Of a DNA stretch of 64,000 bases, positions 26,301 to 41,200 are shown in pieces. The notes under the pieces were generated by a model, which worked only from the letters and a program-made list of their open reading frames with translations, searched no databases and was not told the DNA's origin. The number at the start of each line of letters is the position of its first letter. Position 1 is the first letter of the stretch. Position numbers and translations under genes: made by a program. Origin of the DNA: Brasenia schreberi (Eukaryota; Streptophyta; Magnoliopsida; Nymphaeales; Cabombaceae); contig JAYKKT010000061.1 of NCBI GenBank assembly GCA_036023115.1, positions 12,087,501 to 12,151,500 on the forward strand, given 5' to 3'.

Positions 26301-29300
26301 CTTTACTATCCACCATCTTCATTACTTATCTAAAAGAACAATCTTCTTACAAAATTTGCTCCAACTTTTCAAAAAATCAGTATTAAAATCATCTACCATA
26401 ACAATCTCCTCTCTTTGTAGACCAATTAATAGAGCCCCATTAATCAGATGCAAATAATTTTTTTCAATGCATTTTTCTATATGACAAGACTTTGCATAGT
26501 AATGATATTCATAGCAAATCTTGTCAATAAAGGCCTAATCAATTCCCTTCCACCTGTATGGATTCACATCAAATGCAATACAGAAGAATGATTATAAATA
26601 AACTTTGTAACATTTCTGCATGCATCTATAGTTCTTCTTATTTCATCTATTGCACTCAAATCTTCAAGTAAAGTCTATGCAGTGTGCCACATAGAGTTCA
26701 TAGTAAGAATGGATGATTTGCCTCAAGCATCTTACCAACTGCTCTAAGATTTGAAACATTATCAGTAATGAATTGAATAATATTTGAAGCACCTACTTCC
26801 TCAAAAATAGGGAGTGAATTATCTGTAGTTTTATCTATATGGGACAAGTCATATGATTTCAAAAATAGTGTGCCTTCAGGACAATAGACTAGGAAGTTTA
26901 CCAAAGACCTACGATGACCATTTGTCCAACCAAGAGCCATAATAGAACATCCCGTATCCTTCCATAATTTCCTAACTTCAGAACTCAATGCATTAATAAT
27001 ATCAACTCATTTCTGTAATAATGTGCCCCTCAAAGCATGATAAGTAGGGATTCTATAACCCGATCCCACACTCGCAATAGCATTTGTCATACTTTGAAAA
27101 GAAAACGAGTTGGCAACATTGAAAGGGAGACAATTTTTATAAAAAAATTTAGCACACTTCAAATCTACTTTCTCAATTACCTCATTTAAAGCCATAGCTA
27201 ATCTAATGCTTCGCTGAGCTGTATGAGTCGTACGTGGTGGAAAAATGAAGGCATCCCACTACCTTCTCTATTACCCCTCGTAGGTATCGGGCGAGTAGTT
27301 GCTCTTATAGTAAAACAAGAGCCAACTCCACTGCTACTACTACCAAAACTTATATTTTTTTCCTTTTCTCGCCTTCTCCTCCCCTCTTTAGCCATCGCTT
27401 CTTTCATCTTAGCTGTACCATGGAATTCATCACCACCATGACCATATATCCCTTGAGAACATCTTCAAATGGTTGAGACATATCTCAACCACCTATTTTT
27501 GCCCTCTTCCTCACCCTTAATCTCTTCTTCTCTTTCGAAGTCTCCAATACCTGATTAATCTCGTACCTCATTATCCTTTTTGGTTTTCACAAGGTGGTGT
27601 TTAATAAGAGAAATACCAACATGTTTTACTTCATTGCAAAACATGTACTTGTTCATAAGACTATTTCTTTCATACACCGGAGTGCAATATTTACATACCG
27701 GATCGACTTGATCGGAAGCTATTAAGATAAGAGTGGACACTCAAAAAGAAGGAAAAGGCTTTTTAGATGTTAAGAATAACGGAATCTGTAAAACCCTTAA
27801 ATTTTTGAAGTAAAAAATCGGGTAGAATGCCAAAGAAAAGAGGTATGATATGGATTTGACAAAAACTCTAGAGATGGGAGTTGGATTGGGTGAAACAATT
27901 GAGAATCTTGTGAATAAATTACGAAATCAACAAAAACAAGGTAAGAAGAGGATATGGAAGCAAATGAATGATGTAAAAAGTGTTTGGAAAGAAGCAAAAA
28001 TAAAATCTGTAAGTTTCAGATTTTCAGATTTTATAACATAAAAATCAGCATCGACTCGTACAATACGGGGTATATCATACGATGTGCGATACTAGACGGG
28101 GTTGGTTATATGGATTCTTTGTTTCCACATAGCCCTATCATGTGCTATGTTAGTAGTTAACTCATAATAAGCTAGAACATTCTTTATTGTTTCTTTCCAA
28201 CACTTTTGTGGTCGTCCTCTACCTCTTTTAATTCTTTCAAAATCTAGTTTTCATACTTTCTTACAAGTTCTTCTTTTGATCTTCTTTCTATATGTCGAAA
28301 CCACCTTAAACAATATTCTCTCATTTTATCCTCTATTGGTACTACACATAATTTATTTCTAATAACCTCATATGTATATGGTCTTTTCTTGTATGACGAT
28401 ACATCCATCTCAATATCTTCATTTCTATCATAGACATCTTTTATACGTGTTGATGATTAACTGCCCAACACTCATAGCCATAAAACATTGCTGGTCTAAT
28501 TGCTGCTCTATAATATTTACCTTTTCATTTTAATGGAATCTTCTTATCATAAAGAATACTTGATGCTCCTCTCCATTTTAACCAACCTGCATCAGTGTTG
28601 TCTGACGCATATCGTATCATGTATCGTTGGGCTCCATGATACGGGCGTATCGTATCGTATTGTACTTTAATATTAAAATAATATAAAAATTAATTAAAAA
28701 TCAATAAAAATTAGTAAAAATTAGTAAAAATTCAAAAAAAATCAGAAAAAATCAGATAATTACTTTAAATTTATATAATGTAAGTTTAGTACAGATTGAG
28801 CATTCAACATTGAACAATTGCATCCAAATTTACATATTTTGAATTCAAAAAATAAAATACAGACACAGTTTACACTACAGTTACATATAATGTTACATTT
28901 TACAAATTGTAATCAGGATCATCAACTAAATAATCTTCATCTTCTCCTTGTTGCAAATCCTCATCATCATCATCAGCCACGCCCACACCTTCTTCTTCAA
29001 AATCAAATTCTTCATCTCCATAATCTTGTTGCGCTCCTTCTAAATTAGTCCAGGTAACGTCTTCTTCTGTTAGGAGGGCATTTTCTTCAGTGTCTTCCAT
29101 AACCCAATCTTCTAATATATCAAAATTATCCAAACTTATTGGATCGATCTGACTTTCTTCTCTATTTACTTTTTTTAATTGCCTACGACACTGACAAAGA
29201 TAATCAATTAGTAAGTAATATTAACAATTGAAAACTCAAGTTAAACAATATTGAATTGAAAATTTGAAAGTAATAGTAATACAACATTACCTTTCACGAA

Positions 29301-32300
29301 GGCGCATGTTACAACGAATATAAACCAAATCATTAAGCCTTTTGTGTTCCAACCTGTTGCGCTTTTTTGTATGGATGTGTTAAAAAACACTCCAATTTCT
29401 TTCACAACCTGTTGCACTACAAGTTTGGCTTAAGACTCTGACTGCAAAATCTCTAAGGTTTGGACAATCACTTCCAAACCTATTCCACCAAACATCTGTA
29501 AAAAAAATACAAACATTAGAGACATAATAATCCACAGTAATGTAAGATGCAACTTAAATATGAAAATAAACAATTTACCTAGATGCATCGTAGTGCGGTT
29601 GCGAATTGTAACAGGCAAACCCATCAAGTGAAGAGCATTATCATATATCTCCATCTCTCGATGTATCGCATCTGCTATGCTCTCATCAGGGACTAATCTG
29701 TCGATACAATCAATGATTCCTCGATTAACCTCACTGTCCCTTTTGAAGGTTCCTGAGTACCTGAATGATGGGTTTAGATAATATGCTGTTGCATGAATAG
29801 GCTGATGCAATTGTTTATTCCATCTACTATCAACTATTTTTCACACGGCACATAATCTGTCTTTTTTCCATTAAAATTATTTCTGATGGCTTCTTTTGCC
29901 CTGTCCATGGCTTCATAAAGGTAGCCCATAGATGGTTTCTCCTCGCTATTAGCTAATCTCAAAACTTTCACTAAAGGACAAGTAATTTTCAATAATCTGA
30001 CACATGCATTCCAAAATGAATTTCTAAAATCTGTTTCTGCAATCTCATTCAACTTTCTATTTCTTCTGTTTTGAGGCAACTCTGTAAATTGTTGCCACTC
30101 ATCTGAGGAGGATATTCTCTTCAAAGCTTGTTTCTGTCTCACAATACTTTATACACATAAGAAGTTTGTTGCGAATCGAGTTACAACTGTGCGAAGAAGC
30201 TCTGCTCCTTCTTTATATCTCCTCATCATACACAAAACAAAGGCATGGTTCTAAATGAATTTTGTAATATCTTGGCAATACTCAGTTGTAGCCTTTATTT
30301 CATCCATCTCATCAATGTCCTCAAGGATGAGATCTAAACAATGGGCTGCACATAGTGTCCAGTAGAAAGTCCCATAAATATCAGCTAACTCATTCCCAAC
30401 TGCTTTGTAGTTAGCTGTATTATCTGTAATCAATTGGACCACACTCTGTAGCCCAACCTCCTGTATAATCTTATCAAATTCTTCTCGTAGGATCTCTGCA
30501 GTGTGTCTCTCCTATGACATGTCTAGAGATCTAAAAAACATGAGTCTTTTAAGACAATATACAAGAAAGTTTAGCAATGTCCTTCCTCGCCTATCGGTCC
30601 ATCCATCTGCCATAATAGTGCATCCTGTTTTCTTCCATGATTGTCTCAAAGTCGAACAATATTGCTGCACTTCAATTACGGTCTGATCTAATATCTTCCC
30701 TCTCAACTTCTGATAAGAGGGCATCTTATATACTGGACCAATGTTTGCAATTGCATCTGCCATTGCTTGAAAATGAAAACTGTTTGCTGCATTAAATGGA
30801 ATGCATGCATCATAAAACCATCTTCCCACTATAAGGTTTGCCTGATCATGCAGTTGTTCTGAAGTCATAGCAGCACGAATTCCTGGTTGAGCACCAAGTG
30901 TGTTGGAAGGAGGAAAGAACGAATATATGCTAGAAGAAGAAGCTCTTCCTCTACTCCTTCCTGAACTTCCTCTTCTGCCACCTCCAAAGTCTTTAGCTGC
31001 AACCGTCTTTCCTCTAGTAGGTGCTCGTGAACTGCTACTACCAATCTCTGTTCTAGCATCTGAAGGCAAACTATAAGTGAATCCAAATCCAGTGGCAGTA
31101 ACATCATCAGCTTATTCATATATCTAAAAATCATCCTTTTGTTGTCTCTATTCTTGTATGTTCTCAATCATCTGTAGGCATTGCCATTTAATACCTTCTG
31201 GCAAACTTCTAACTCTACTTGTGCATGGAGCAACTTCTTTCCTGGTTCCTACTAGGTAGTGTTTCAACCTTAAAATTCCACCACTAACCACCTTTTCACA
31301 AAATAAGCATATAATTTTTAACCTTGAACCCTCAACTGGTATACCCCACTGCCATGCCGGATCATCAGACTTTGAATGAGAGTCTCTACCACCCCTTCCT
31401 ACCATCTTAATGGAGTACTTTAATTCAAACAAAAACCTGAAAATAAAAGCACTTCATAAATCCCCCAATCTTCAAATAACACTCAAATCGAGTGTCTCCC
31501 ACTTCATGAATGCAATAAAAATCGTATACACACACTTAATAACTTCATATTTTGTCATTAAAAAAAACCCTGAAATAACACAAAAAACAACAAATATAAA
31601 GGAAAAAAAAGGAAAAAACATTAAAAATATACCAAAATCCGAGTTTTGAGACTTGCACGGACACCGTAGGGCACGATTTTGAAGCTTTAAACACTAAGGA
31701 GGTGAAAACCGGCTCTTAGGGAGCTTAAGGAACTCAAGGGGAGAGAGGAAACTCTCAAAAAATCGCAGGTTTCAGTCGACCCGGGATCCTTTATAAGGGT
31801 CCCAGGGCGCACCGTATCGTACGATACGGGCGATACGCACCGTATGGTGCGATACGCTGGGTTTCACGATACGGGCCCCTGTATCGTACGATACGGATAA
31901 CACTGACCTGCATTAATTTTATGTGTAACATCTTCATCAATTCTTTCATCACTCTGAAAAATTAACCCTAGGTATTTAAAACTTTTCTTTTGGGGATATA
32001 ATGTGCCAATTTTAATTTCTATGTCCTATGAAGTAACCAAATGATCAAACTTACGTTCCATATATTCTGTCTTTGTTCTACTAAGTCGGAGGCCTTTGCT
32101 TTCTAATGTTTCTCTCCATAGTTCCAATTTTCTATTAACTTTTTCCTTAGACTCCTCCAATGTCATCTGCAAATATGTTTTGTTAACTCATCCATCACCA
32201 TTATAAATAAGTATGGACTTAAAGTTGATCCTTGATGTAACCCAATATTAACTTCAAAGAAGTCTGTCGTTCCTTCATGAGTCCTCACACATGTTTTTGC

Positions 32301-35144
32301 ACGATCGTACATGTCTCTTATAAGGTTTATGTATGTCAATGGGATACCTCTTTTTTCTAAGGTTCTCCAAAGAACCTCCCTTGGTACCCTATCGTAAGCT
32401 TTTTCTAGAATAATAAATATCATGTGAAGTTCTTTCTTTTTTGCTCTAAAATGTTCCATAAGACGTCTCAAAAGGTGAATCACTTCAACAATAGATTTGC
32501 CTGGCATGGATCCAAATTGATTCTCTGTTGTACTTGATACTTGTCTTAACCTAGGGCACACGATAGGGATCTGTGGAAACAAATAATCCATGTAGCCGAC
32601 CCCGTCTAGTATGGGAAAAGGCTTAGTTGTTGTTGTTGTTGGATCTACTAAAGAAAACAGGTGCGATAGGATCAAAACCATGTGATATCCCCACGGATAT
32701 CAATCACAGATTGGGAATAAATATTGGTAAGAAGATAAATGATACTGGAAGATATCAAAGACTTGTGAACAAATTGATATATTTGACATTCATAAGGCCT
32801 GACATAACATATGTTGTTGGAATCCTTAGTAGATTTATTTATGTCCCAAAACAACAACATATGGATGCAATATTCAAGATTCTAAGATATTTGAAGAACA
32901 CCCCCGAAAATGGTATCTTGTACTCTAATCATGGACACAATAACTTAGAATTGCATAGAGATTGGGAGGATCTATAGATGACAAAAAGTTTACAACACGG
33001 TATGTGACATTATTTGAGGGAAATATAGTCTATTGAAAAAGTAAAAAGCAATCTGTAGTTGCAAGATATAGTGTAGAAGCGTAGTATAGGGCATCCGCTC
33101 AAGGAACAAGTGAAGGATTATGGCTGATTTCATTGATTTCTGAACTACAAGTGGAAGTTATTCTTGCAATACCACTATATATAGATAATAAAGGTGCAAT
33201 ACAAATAGTTACATACCTTGTTCAACATGAGAGAACAAAACACAAGAAGTGGACTATCACTTTATCAAAGAAAAGATATCAAACAGGATATTAAGTGTAC
33301 AATATGTGATATCAAAAAATCAAGTTATTGGTATCCTAACTAAGGTCGTACCTAAGAGTACATTGGACCGATTGTGTAGCAAGTTGAGAGTCATAAACAT
33401 ATTCCATCCAACTTGAGGGGGAGTGTGAAAGAAAGGGAAGTTCTGCATGTTAAATTGAGTTTTATATGTAAGCACTTATTAGGGGTATTTTTGTCTTTTA
33501 AGTTAGAAAGTCTCTTATATAAAGTGTTGTCTTAGTGTAATCGTTTTTAGGTTTTTCCATAACAGAAAAACGTGAGTTGCTGTGTTTGACACCCATAAGA
33601 GTGTCGAGCCAACCTTGTTTCTTCTTCGTTTAATATTCAATAAAGTTTGTTTATTGCTTAATCTTATCTATCTTGAACAAATACAACCACAACTGCTTGT
33701 GCAAGTTTCTACAGGAGTTCTCCATTCTATTCAATGTAGTCCATAATGTCGACCAGTTCCATGTTCTCCTTTATTTTGAGTTTGGTATCCATTTGTCTCT
33801 TTTAGTCAGCCCTACTTACTCTATGTCATCATTAGAACCACTCAATTACTAAAATACAGAAAGGAAATTGTAAGTGCCTTTCTGTATTTTTTCTTTCAGC
33901 CCAGTGTTCTGTTCATTTATATTCAAAATGATTCTGCTGTTGATGTATCCAAAATTTGATATTCTGTATCTGACATACCTGCTTTCCTTCATGAATTTTC
34001 TTGTGATCTGGAAAGGTGAATTGATTGTGCTGTAGTTTCTTTGCTTATCCTGTGTTTATGCAGAAAATCAGATCAAAGGGTTGCACAACCTCGTTATTAT
34101 CTGTATTGCATTCTTAAATCAGCTCAACAAATTCATTTATTATCAAAATATGGATGAATCAAATTTAAGTTATACTCTTAAAAGATACTTTAATCCGATC
34201 ATTTTATTCACCCTTTTCTACATGTAGAGGAACGAAAACAAGTATCAATATATAGGACAATGTGAAGGAGCTTTGAGCTATTTCTGCCTTCTATGATGGA
34301 TTATTAATATTAAGAAGAAAATCATACCAAAACATATTTGTTAATCACTCAGAGTTGCATCCTAGGTTTTATGACTGTTCCAAAAAGTCTAATATGCATA
34401 CAGTTGAACTGTTTGGGAAATATTCAACAAGATCTTTTGGGAGTTGAGCATTTCCTTGTAGAAAACATTGTGTATCATACAGACGCTTTCACAATCGGAT
34501 ACATTAAAAGGTTGAAACGGCACAAGCCTATATCTTAAAAATTCTCCATTTAGAAAATTGCATCCTGAATTTCATATATACATCATAAATGTACATAAAG
34601 TAGCTTCCCAACTTCTGTTATTGACATTTTGGGTTCAATTCAAACATGAGAACTCCCTCTTGTAGCATCCACATCATTCTAGCAACTGGTAGAACTTGGG
34701 TGGAGGTTAATATTCAACTTTAAGAAGCTTGCATGGTAGCAAAGAATGCTGTAACATGCTTATTCAATAGGTTCATCCTATTAACCAGAGCTGAAAAATC
34801 TCTGTGGACTGGGGCTTGGATGAGCTTTCCCACTGTTTAAGTTGGAAAGCTTGAATATATCCTGTCAAGTGGCTACACATTTCAAGCTTCTAGACAAACA
34901 TAAAGTAATGCAACATGTGAGGAGGTCAGCTTGTTTATCAATCTATTTGTCCTTGGAACAATTTTGTGTACTGAAAGAATGGGTTTTACACCTCTTTTGC
35001 TGCTCATAGGTTTTCTATGTTTATTTCATGGTGATATTATCACCCTTTCCCAAATATGTGTGTTCGTGTCTATATATATACATATGTAGACATGCATACA
35101 TACATACACACATACAACAACAACAACTAAGCCTTTTCCCATAC

Positions 35145-35206
<62 letters not shown>

Positions 35207-38200
35207 AATATATATAATAGGTTCTCCTACCTGCCCACCTTTATGTTGAGATTGGATAAAAAGAAGTCGGAGAAGTTTAGGGAGGAGCAGCTTTGAAGGT
35301 GGTTACTACTGAGATATTTTCAACCATCCGAACTAAGTCTGATTGTTTAGGGCAGCTAGCATAACCCACTCACTCTATATCTGTATGTTCGCACGTGCAT
35401 GCATGCATGTGTGTGAGATTTTATCCATCCTTGAAGTTCATCAGTATTTTACTCCATAAACAGGTTCCTGGATTTCGCCCTGGAAAGAAAGTTCCAGAGA
35501 ATATTTTAGTTAATTATGTGGGAAAGCAGAACGTGAGAAATGCTGCCATTGAAGCTGTTTTGAAGGAAACCTTGCAAAAAGCAGTGTCTTCGGTATGTTG
35601 AACACATGCACATCATTTGAGAATTAAGTACCGAGCTGTTTCATGGACGCATTATGTCAAGCAAAATAATCTAATGAATTTCAAATATAACTATTTGCAA
35701 TAAGAACTTCATGTTACACTTCGAAGTCATTTTATGTGTTAGTTGTGGCTTCTAGGTCAATGGACGTGCTTTAGAAGACTCAGTTCGCATTGTAACAAAA
35801 TTCTCAGAGATTGATGCTAACTTTTCATCTCAAGGTTTTATCAGGTACTTTTTAATTGTTTGACAATGTATCCTGGGTTGATGAATATTTTATGTTTCTG
35901 TGGAATTTGTGATGTCATGGCTTGTTGAGGATGATGCACTAATTATGCCAGTTTTTGTTTTGTGGTGTAAAATGTCAATCTAAATCATGGTGCAAGATGA
36001 ACACTGGATTAAGGTAGTCCGGCTGTTAATATTGGAAACGAGAGTTCGAAAAATATCAGGACAGGCAGCAATGGAGGGTGAAGTAAAGCAGGTTATATGA
36101 GTGGGATTTTGGGTATGTTCATCTGCAATTCCCTTAGTTGCCTAGTCAGCAATGTCAATCTAGAACTGGTACTAAAGGAACTGACTCTGTCGAGAACTAT
36201 TTCACCCTCTGGATTAAAGTTGTGACAGATTTGTTTGATGATGTTAATATGAATACTTCAAAGATATTAGTGTAGTAGTGGTGTATGATTGTTACATTTG
36301 GTAAATATCGAACTGCAAACCACATTAACAATCAGACATACATGGCGACACAGGATGCTCACCCTGCAATCATTACCAGCAAGTTCATCTATGTTCATCC
36401 TAATCATAACAAGAGATCTCCTTGTCAAGAAAATTTATGTCAGCAAAGAATCTTGTGATATGTAAAAAATGAGATTTTCTTCGGGAACTCTGGATGAATA
36501 CCTGTCAAGCTTGATTCTTGTAAAAATTATAAAAAAATAGGGTGCATATCAGGTTAAAATGTGATTTTCAAAATGTGCTGGTATTTGACAAATACTGGTG
36601 TTTCCTGGATAGAGTATTTATGCGATGGACTAATTGTGATAAAAGTAAGATATCATTTGTGATTATGATCTGAAGTGCATTGGTCAACTTCATGCGTCTT
36701 TCTTGCTTCCTATTATGATTTGCAGATTCAATCACTTCATATTCTCTCAAATTTCATCTTATATTCTCAAGCAAGTTGAATATATTCTCCATCGAAATCT
36801 TCAAGTAGTTACCTGCTTCTCTTAATTGCTGGCGTGGTGTTGGATTGTAAATATGTTAGTTGCATAGTTCTCTTAGGAATATCTTCCAGCTAGGACTAAA
36901 GCTTAGTCCCCGAGGATAGTATTTTCCTTCGTTAATTTTGTTAGTCCCCCAGGATAGTATTTTCCTTCGGCAATTTTGTTTTGTCTTTTGTATTTAATGT
37001 ATGGATGGGTGTGTGTAAAAAAGTTGTCCCGCTATATTGTTGCCCAAATGTAGTGAACAAATTGCAGAGAGGGTCTCTGCATTTTTAGCATGGATGGATG
37101 CGGGGTGTAAGAAAGTTAGTCCTAGATAATAAGATTTGTATTGGTTCTTGCAACATCGGAATATTGTTCAGTAAGCTAATGGAGGTGGTAGATACTATGA
37201 TTTGGAAAAAGATCCATATCCTATGCTTACAAGAGACAAAGTGGGTTGGAGAAAAAGTAAAGGAGATTGAGGATACATGTTTTAAATTATGGTACTCAGG
37301 AAAGAAAAAGGCTCAAAACAGAGTTAGTATTATCATAAATAAATATTTAAAGGATAGTGTAGTAGACATACAACGATATGGTGACCGAATCATGACGTTG
37401 AAATTAGTGCTAGAAGTAGAGGTTTTGAATATAGTTTGTGCATATGCACCCCAACAGATATTATAAAGATGGTTTTTTAGGAGGAGTTAAATACGGTGAT
37501 TCAAAGAATTCCACAAAGGGAGATGATTTGTTTAGGAGACTTAAATAGACATGTCGGTAAAGAGGCATTAGGATATCAAGGTATTGATGGAAACTATGGT
37601 TTTGGCGATATAAATAAGGAAGGTTGGGAGGTTTTAAATTTTACTATGGCATTTGATCTCTTTATAGTCAATACAATCTTAAAAAAACAAGATGAACATT
37701 TAATTACTTATAAGAGTGGCTTATCACAAACACAAATTGATTATTTTGTTTGTAGAAAAAAAGATAGATCGTGTTATAAAGATTGCAAGGTAATTCCAAG
37801 AGAAAGCTTAACCACCCAACATCGACTTTTAGTTATAGATTTACAGGTAAAAAAGTAGATAAAGAAGAAAAGAGTGCATCGAGTTATTCAGACTAAATGG
37901 TGGAATCTCAAAAGTGAAAAGAAGGTATATTTAAACAGAAAGTCTTTCAAGGAGATGCTTGAAATTATATTGGTAGACCTTGTGATATGTAGAACAATAT
38001 GACTATACATATTATGAAAGTAGCAAAAGATATGATAGGTGAATCTAAGGGAGGTGTACCGGTACAAAAAGAAGCTTGGTGGTGGAGTGAAGCGATGCAA
38101 GATAAAATCAAGGCAAATAGAGCATGTTACAAATTACAGTATGCTAGGAAGACTAGTGAAACTTTAGAGGCTTATAAGAATGTAAAGAAAGTAGCGAAAA

Positions 38201-41200
38201 GGCCGTTAGCAAAGCAAAAGTTAAACTTTGGGAGGATTTATATAAAAAGCTCAACTCAAAAGAGAGTGAAAGAAATATTTTTAGCTAGGGCTAGAGATAA
38301 GAAAACTAAGGATCTTAATTTTGTTAGATGTAACAAAGATGAGGATGAGAAAATTCTAGTGGGAAATGATGATATAAAAAATAGATGGAAACATTATTTT
38401 CATAGCCTTTTTAATGAAAATAAGGTTGTTAGTATTAGCTTAGGAGAGTTAGTTAAATAAAAAAAGTATATAAACCACAATTTCTATCAATATATTCAAA
38501 AGAATGAAGTAAAAGTGGCTCTTAAACATATGAAGGTTGGTAAATATGTTGGAATAGACAATATTCTTATAGAAGCTTCGAAAATCTTAGGAGAGACATA
38601 AATCACTTGGCTCACAAGACTACAACAACAACTAAGCCTTTTCTCATACTAGACGGGGTCAGCTACATGGATTCTTGTTTCCACATATCCCTATCGTGTG
38701 TCATGTTAGCAGTTAACTCACAATAAGCTAGATCATTCTTTATTGTTTCTTTCCAACACTTTTGTCGTTGTCCTCTACCTCTTTTCATACTTTTCAAATT
38801 TAGTTTTTCATAGCTTCTTACAGGTTCTTCTTTTGATCTTCTTTCTATATGTCCAAGCCATCTTAAACGATATTATCTCATTTTGTGCTCTATTGGTGTG
38901 ACTTCTAATTTGTTTCTAATAACCTCATTATGTATACGGTCTTTTCTTGTATGACCACTCATCCATCTCAACATCTTTATTTCTGTCACAAACATCTTTT
39001 GTACATGTTAATGATTAACTGCCAACACTCAGAACCATAAAACGTTATAGGCCTAATTGCTGCTCTATAATATTTACCTTTTAACTTTAATGGTATATTC
39101 TTATCATAAAGAATACTTGATGCTCCTCTCCATTTGAACCAACCAGCATTAATTCTATGCGTAACATCTCCATCAATTCTATGCGTAATGAAATATGGAG
39201 AAACCAAAAGATGCTCGAGGAATGGAGAGCGAGTATACTTATATCCATATATAAGAACAATGGAGACATTAAGTGTAACGCTTAAGGCGGGTGTGACATT
39301 AAGAATTACGCGAATTATCGAGGTATCAAGTTAATGAGCCATACTATGAAAGTATGAGAAAGAATTATCAAATGTAGGTTAAGACAAGTATTGAGTATAA
39401 CAGAGAACCAATTTCGATTCATGTCAGACAGATCTACAATCAAAGTGATTCACCTTTTGAGATGCTTTACAAAATATTTTAGAGAAAAAAGAAAGACCTT
39501 CAAATGATATTTATTGATGTAGAAAAAGCTTATATTATTGATGAGTTAACAACATGTACGATGGTGCAAAAACATGTGTGAGGACTCATGAAGGAATGAC
39601 AAACTTCTTTGAAGTTAATATTGGGTTACATTAAGGATCAACTTTAAGTCCATACTTATTTATATGGTGATTGATGAGTTAACAAAACATATTTAAGATG
39701 AAGTACCTTGGTGTATGTTATTTGCAGATGACATTGTGTTAGTGGAGGAGTCTAAGGAAAAAGTTAATAGAAAATTGGAACTATGGAGAGAAACATCAGA
39801 AAGCAAAGGCCTCCGACTTAGTAGAACAAAGACAGAATATATGGAATGTAAGTTTGATCATTTGGTTACTTTAGAGGACATAGAAATTAAAATTGGCACA
39901 CGTATCCCCCAAAAGGAAAGTTTTAAATACCTAGGGTCAATTTTTTAGAGTGATGGAAGAATTGATGGAGATGTTATCCATAGAATTAATACAGGTTGGT
40001 TAAAATGGAGAGGAGTATGAGGTATTCTTTGTGACAAAAAGATACCATTATTGAAGTTAAAAGGTAAATATTATAGAACAATAATTAGACCTGCCATGTT
40101 TTATGATTCTGAGTGTTGGGCAGTTAATCATCAACATGTACAAAAGATGTCTGTGATAGAAATGAAGATGTTGAGATGGATGTGTGGTCATACAAGAAAA
40201 GACCGTATACGTCATGAGGTTATTAGAAATAAGTTATGTGTAGTATCAATAGAGGATAAAATGAGAGAATATCGTTTAAGATGGTTTGGACATATAGAAA
40301 GAAGATCAAAAGAAGAACCTGTAAGAAGGTTAGAAAAACTAAATTTGGAAAGTATTAAAAGGGGTAGAGGACGACCACAAAAGTGTTGGAAAGAAACAAT
40401 AAAGAATGATGTATCTTATGTTGAGTTAATTGCTAACATGACACATGATTGGGATATGTGAAAACAAAGAATCCACGTAGCCGACTCCATCTAGTATGGG
40501 AAAAGGCTTAGTTGTTGTTGTATTGTAATGATGATATTTTATTTGTTCAAGTTATAAAAGACTTATATGTGCAGTAATATAACCCTAAGAGGTGATTAAT
40601 GTGAAAGAGGAGAGAGAACGAGCTTCAAGAAGTGCCTCCTTTAACTTGTCTTCAAGATCCAAGAGCCTTTATGGGTTTTTTATTTTCTGCTAATAAATAA
40701 ATAAATAAATAAATCTTTTATATATTTTTTCAACATGATATTAGAGCGGGTGGAGTAGCCGTGGGCTGCTCTTGGTGGTGGCATACTCATCCAAGAGATC
40801 ATTGGATGCTGCTTAATGCTGAACATGTGGATGGACTGCAATTGTTTTTCAAAATAAGGTTTGACGTTGTTGAGTGTAGAACAAGATGGGAAATTATAGT
40901 TTTTGCAAAATCAGGTTTGTCGTGAGATTTCAGTTTTTTTCTCATGAGAAACCTGGGTAGGGAGAGTATGACAGATAAAGGTAAACAAGTTGAGGGCCTA
41001 TATTAATCTCATGAAAACCAATCAAGAGAAAAACTAGAGACTTTTTCATATTACAAATGTCAAATTAGATGAGAGAAATTAGCTAGAGTGGGCTAGATCT
41101 GTAGAAGTAGCAGTTTTGGTAATAGAAAAATAAGATTATCTGACTAGTGCATAACAACACCTTGATGAGAATAATTCTGTCTATTTCAAGTGGTGAAGAG

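Larger units (their letters stand above)
25333..28087 (-). mobile_element. hAT3: decayed hAT transposon of a second family
   Basis: The left end AATGTTATAAAAACTGTATCG and the right end, rich in GTATATCATACGATGTGCG, enclose a broken minus-strand BED/DUF659 transposase. The right end abuts truncated RTE sequence, so the target duplication is lost. The right 240 bp match 55450-55792 in the opposite orientation. Confidence 0.7.
28088..32553 (-). mobile_element. RTE LINE 3, antisense, split by hAT2
   Basis: 28088-28592 and 31914-32553 join into the complement of the RTE reverse transcriptase and 3' region (the matching stretch of LINE 1 is about 17100-18250). The minus strand reads [39 protein letters not shown], then the HRINAGW region interrupted by hAT2. 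The last roughly 30 bp of the 3' tail are missing where it meets hAT3. Confidence 0.85.
33680..35463 (+). other. TIG: Host intron sequence before TIG exon b
   Basis: AT-rich, no coding domain. It holds a short RTE tail and a CA/TA microsatellite and ends in a normal acceptor. Confidence 0.6.

Noticed and set aside
28088..32640. Twin-primed (5'-inverted) RTE insertion
   Set aside because: The antisense part and the short sense tail overlap in LINE coordinates, whereas twin priming gives non-overlapping parts; two separate events are more likely.
35154..35206. CRISPR-like or regulatory repeat
   Set aside because: It is a simple CA/TA microsatellite; no spacer structure exists anywhere in the window.
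36180..36300. Possible gag-like reading ([20 protein letters not shown])
   Set aside because: Only a short weak resemblance, no neighbouring retrotransposon domain or LTR; not enough to annotate.
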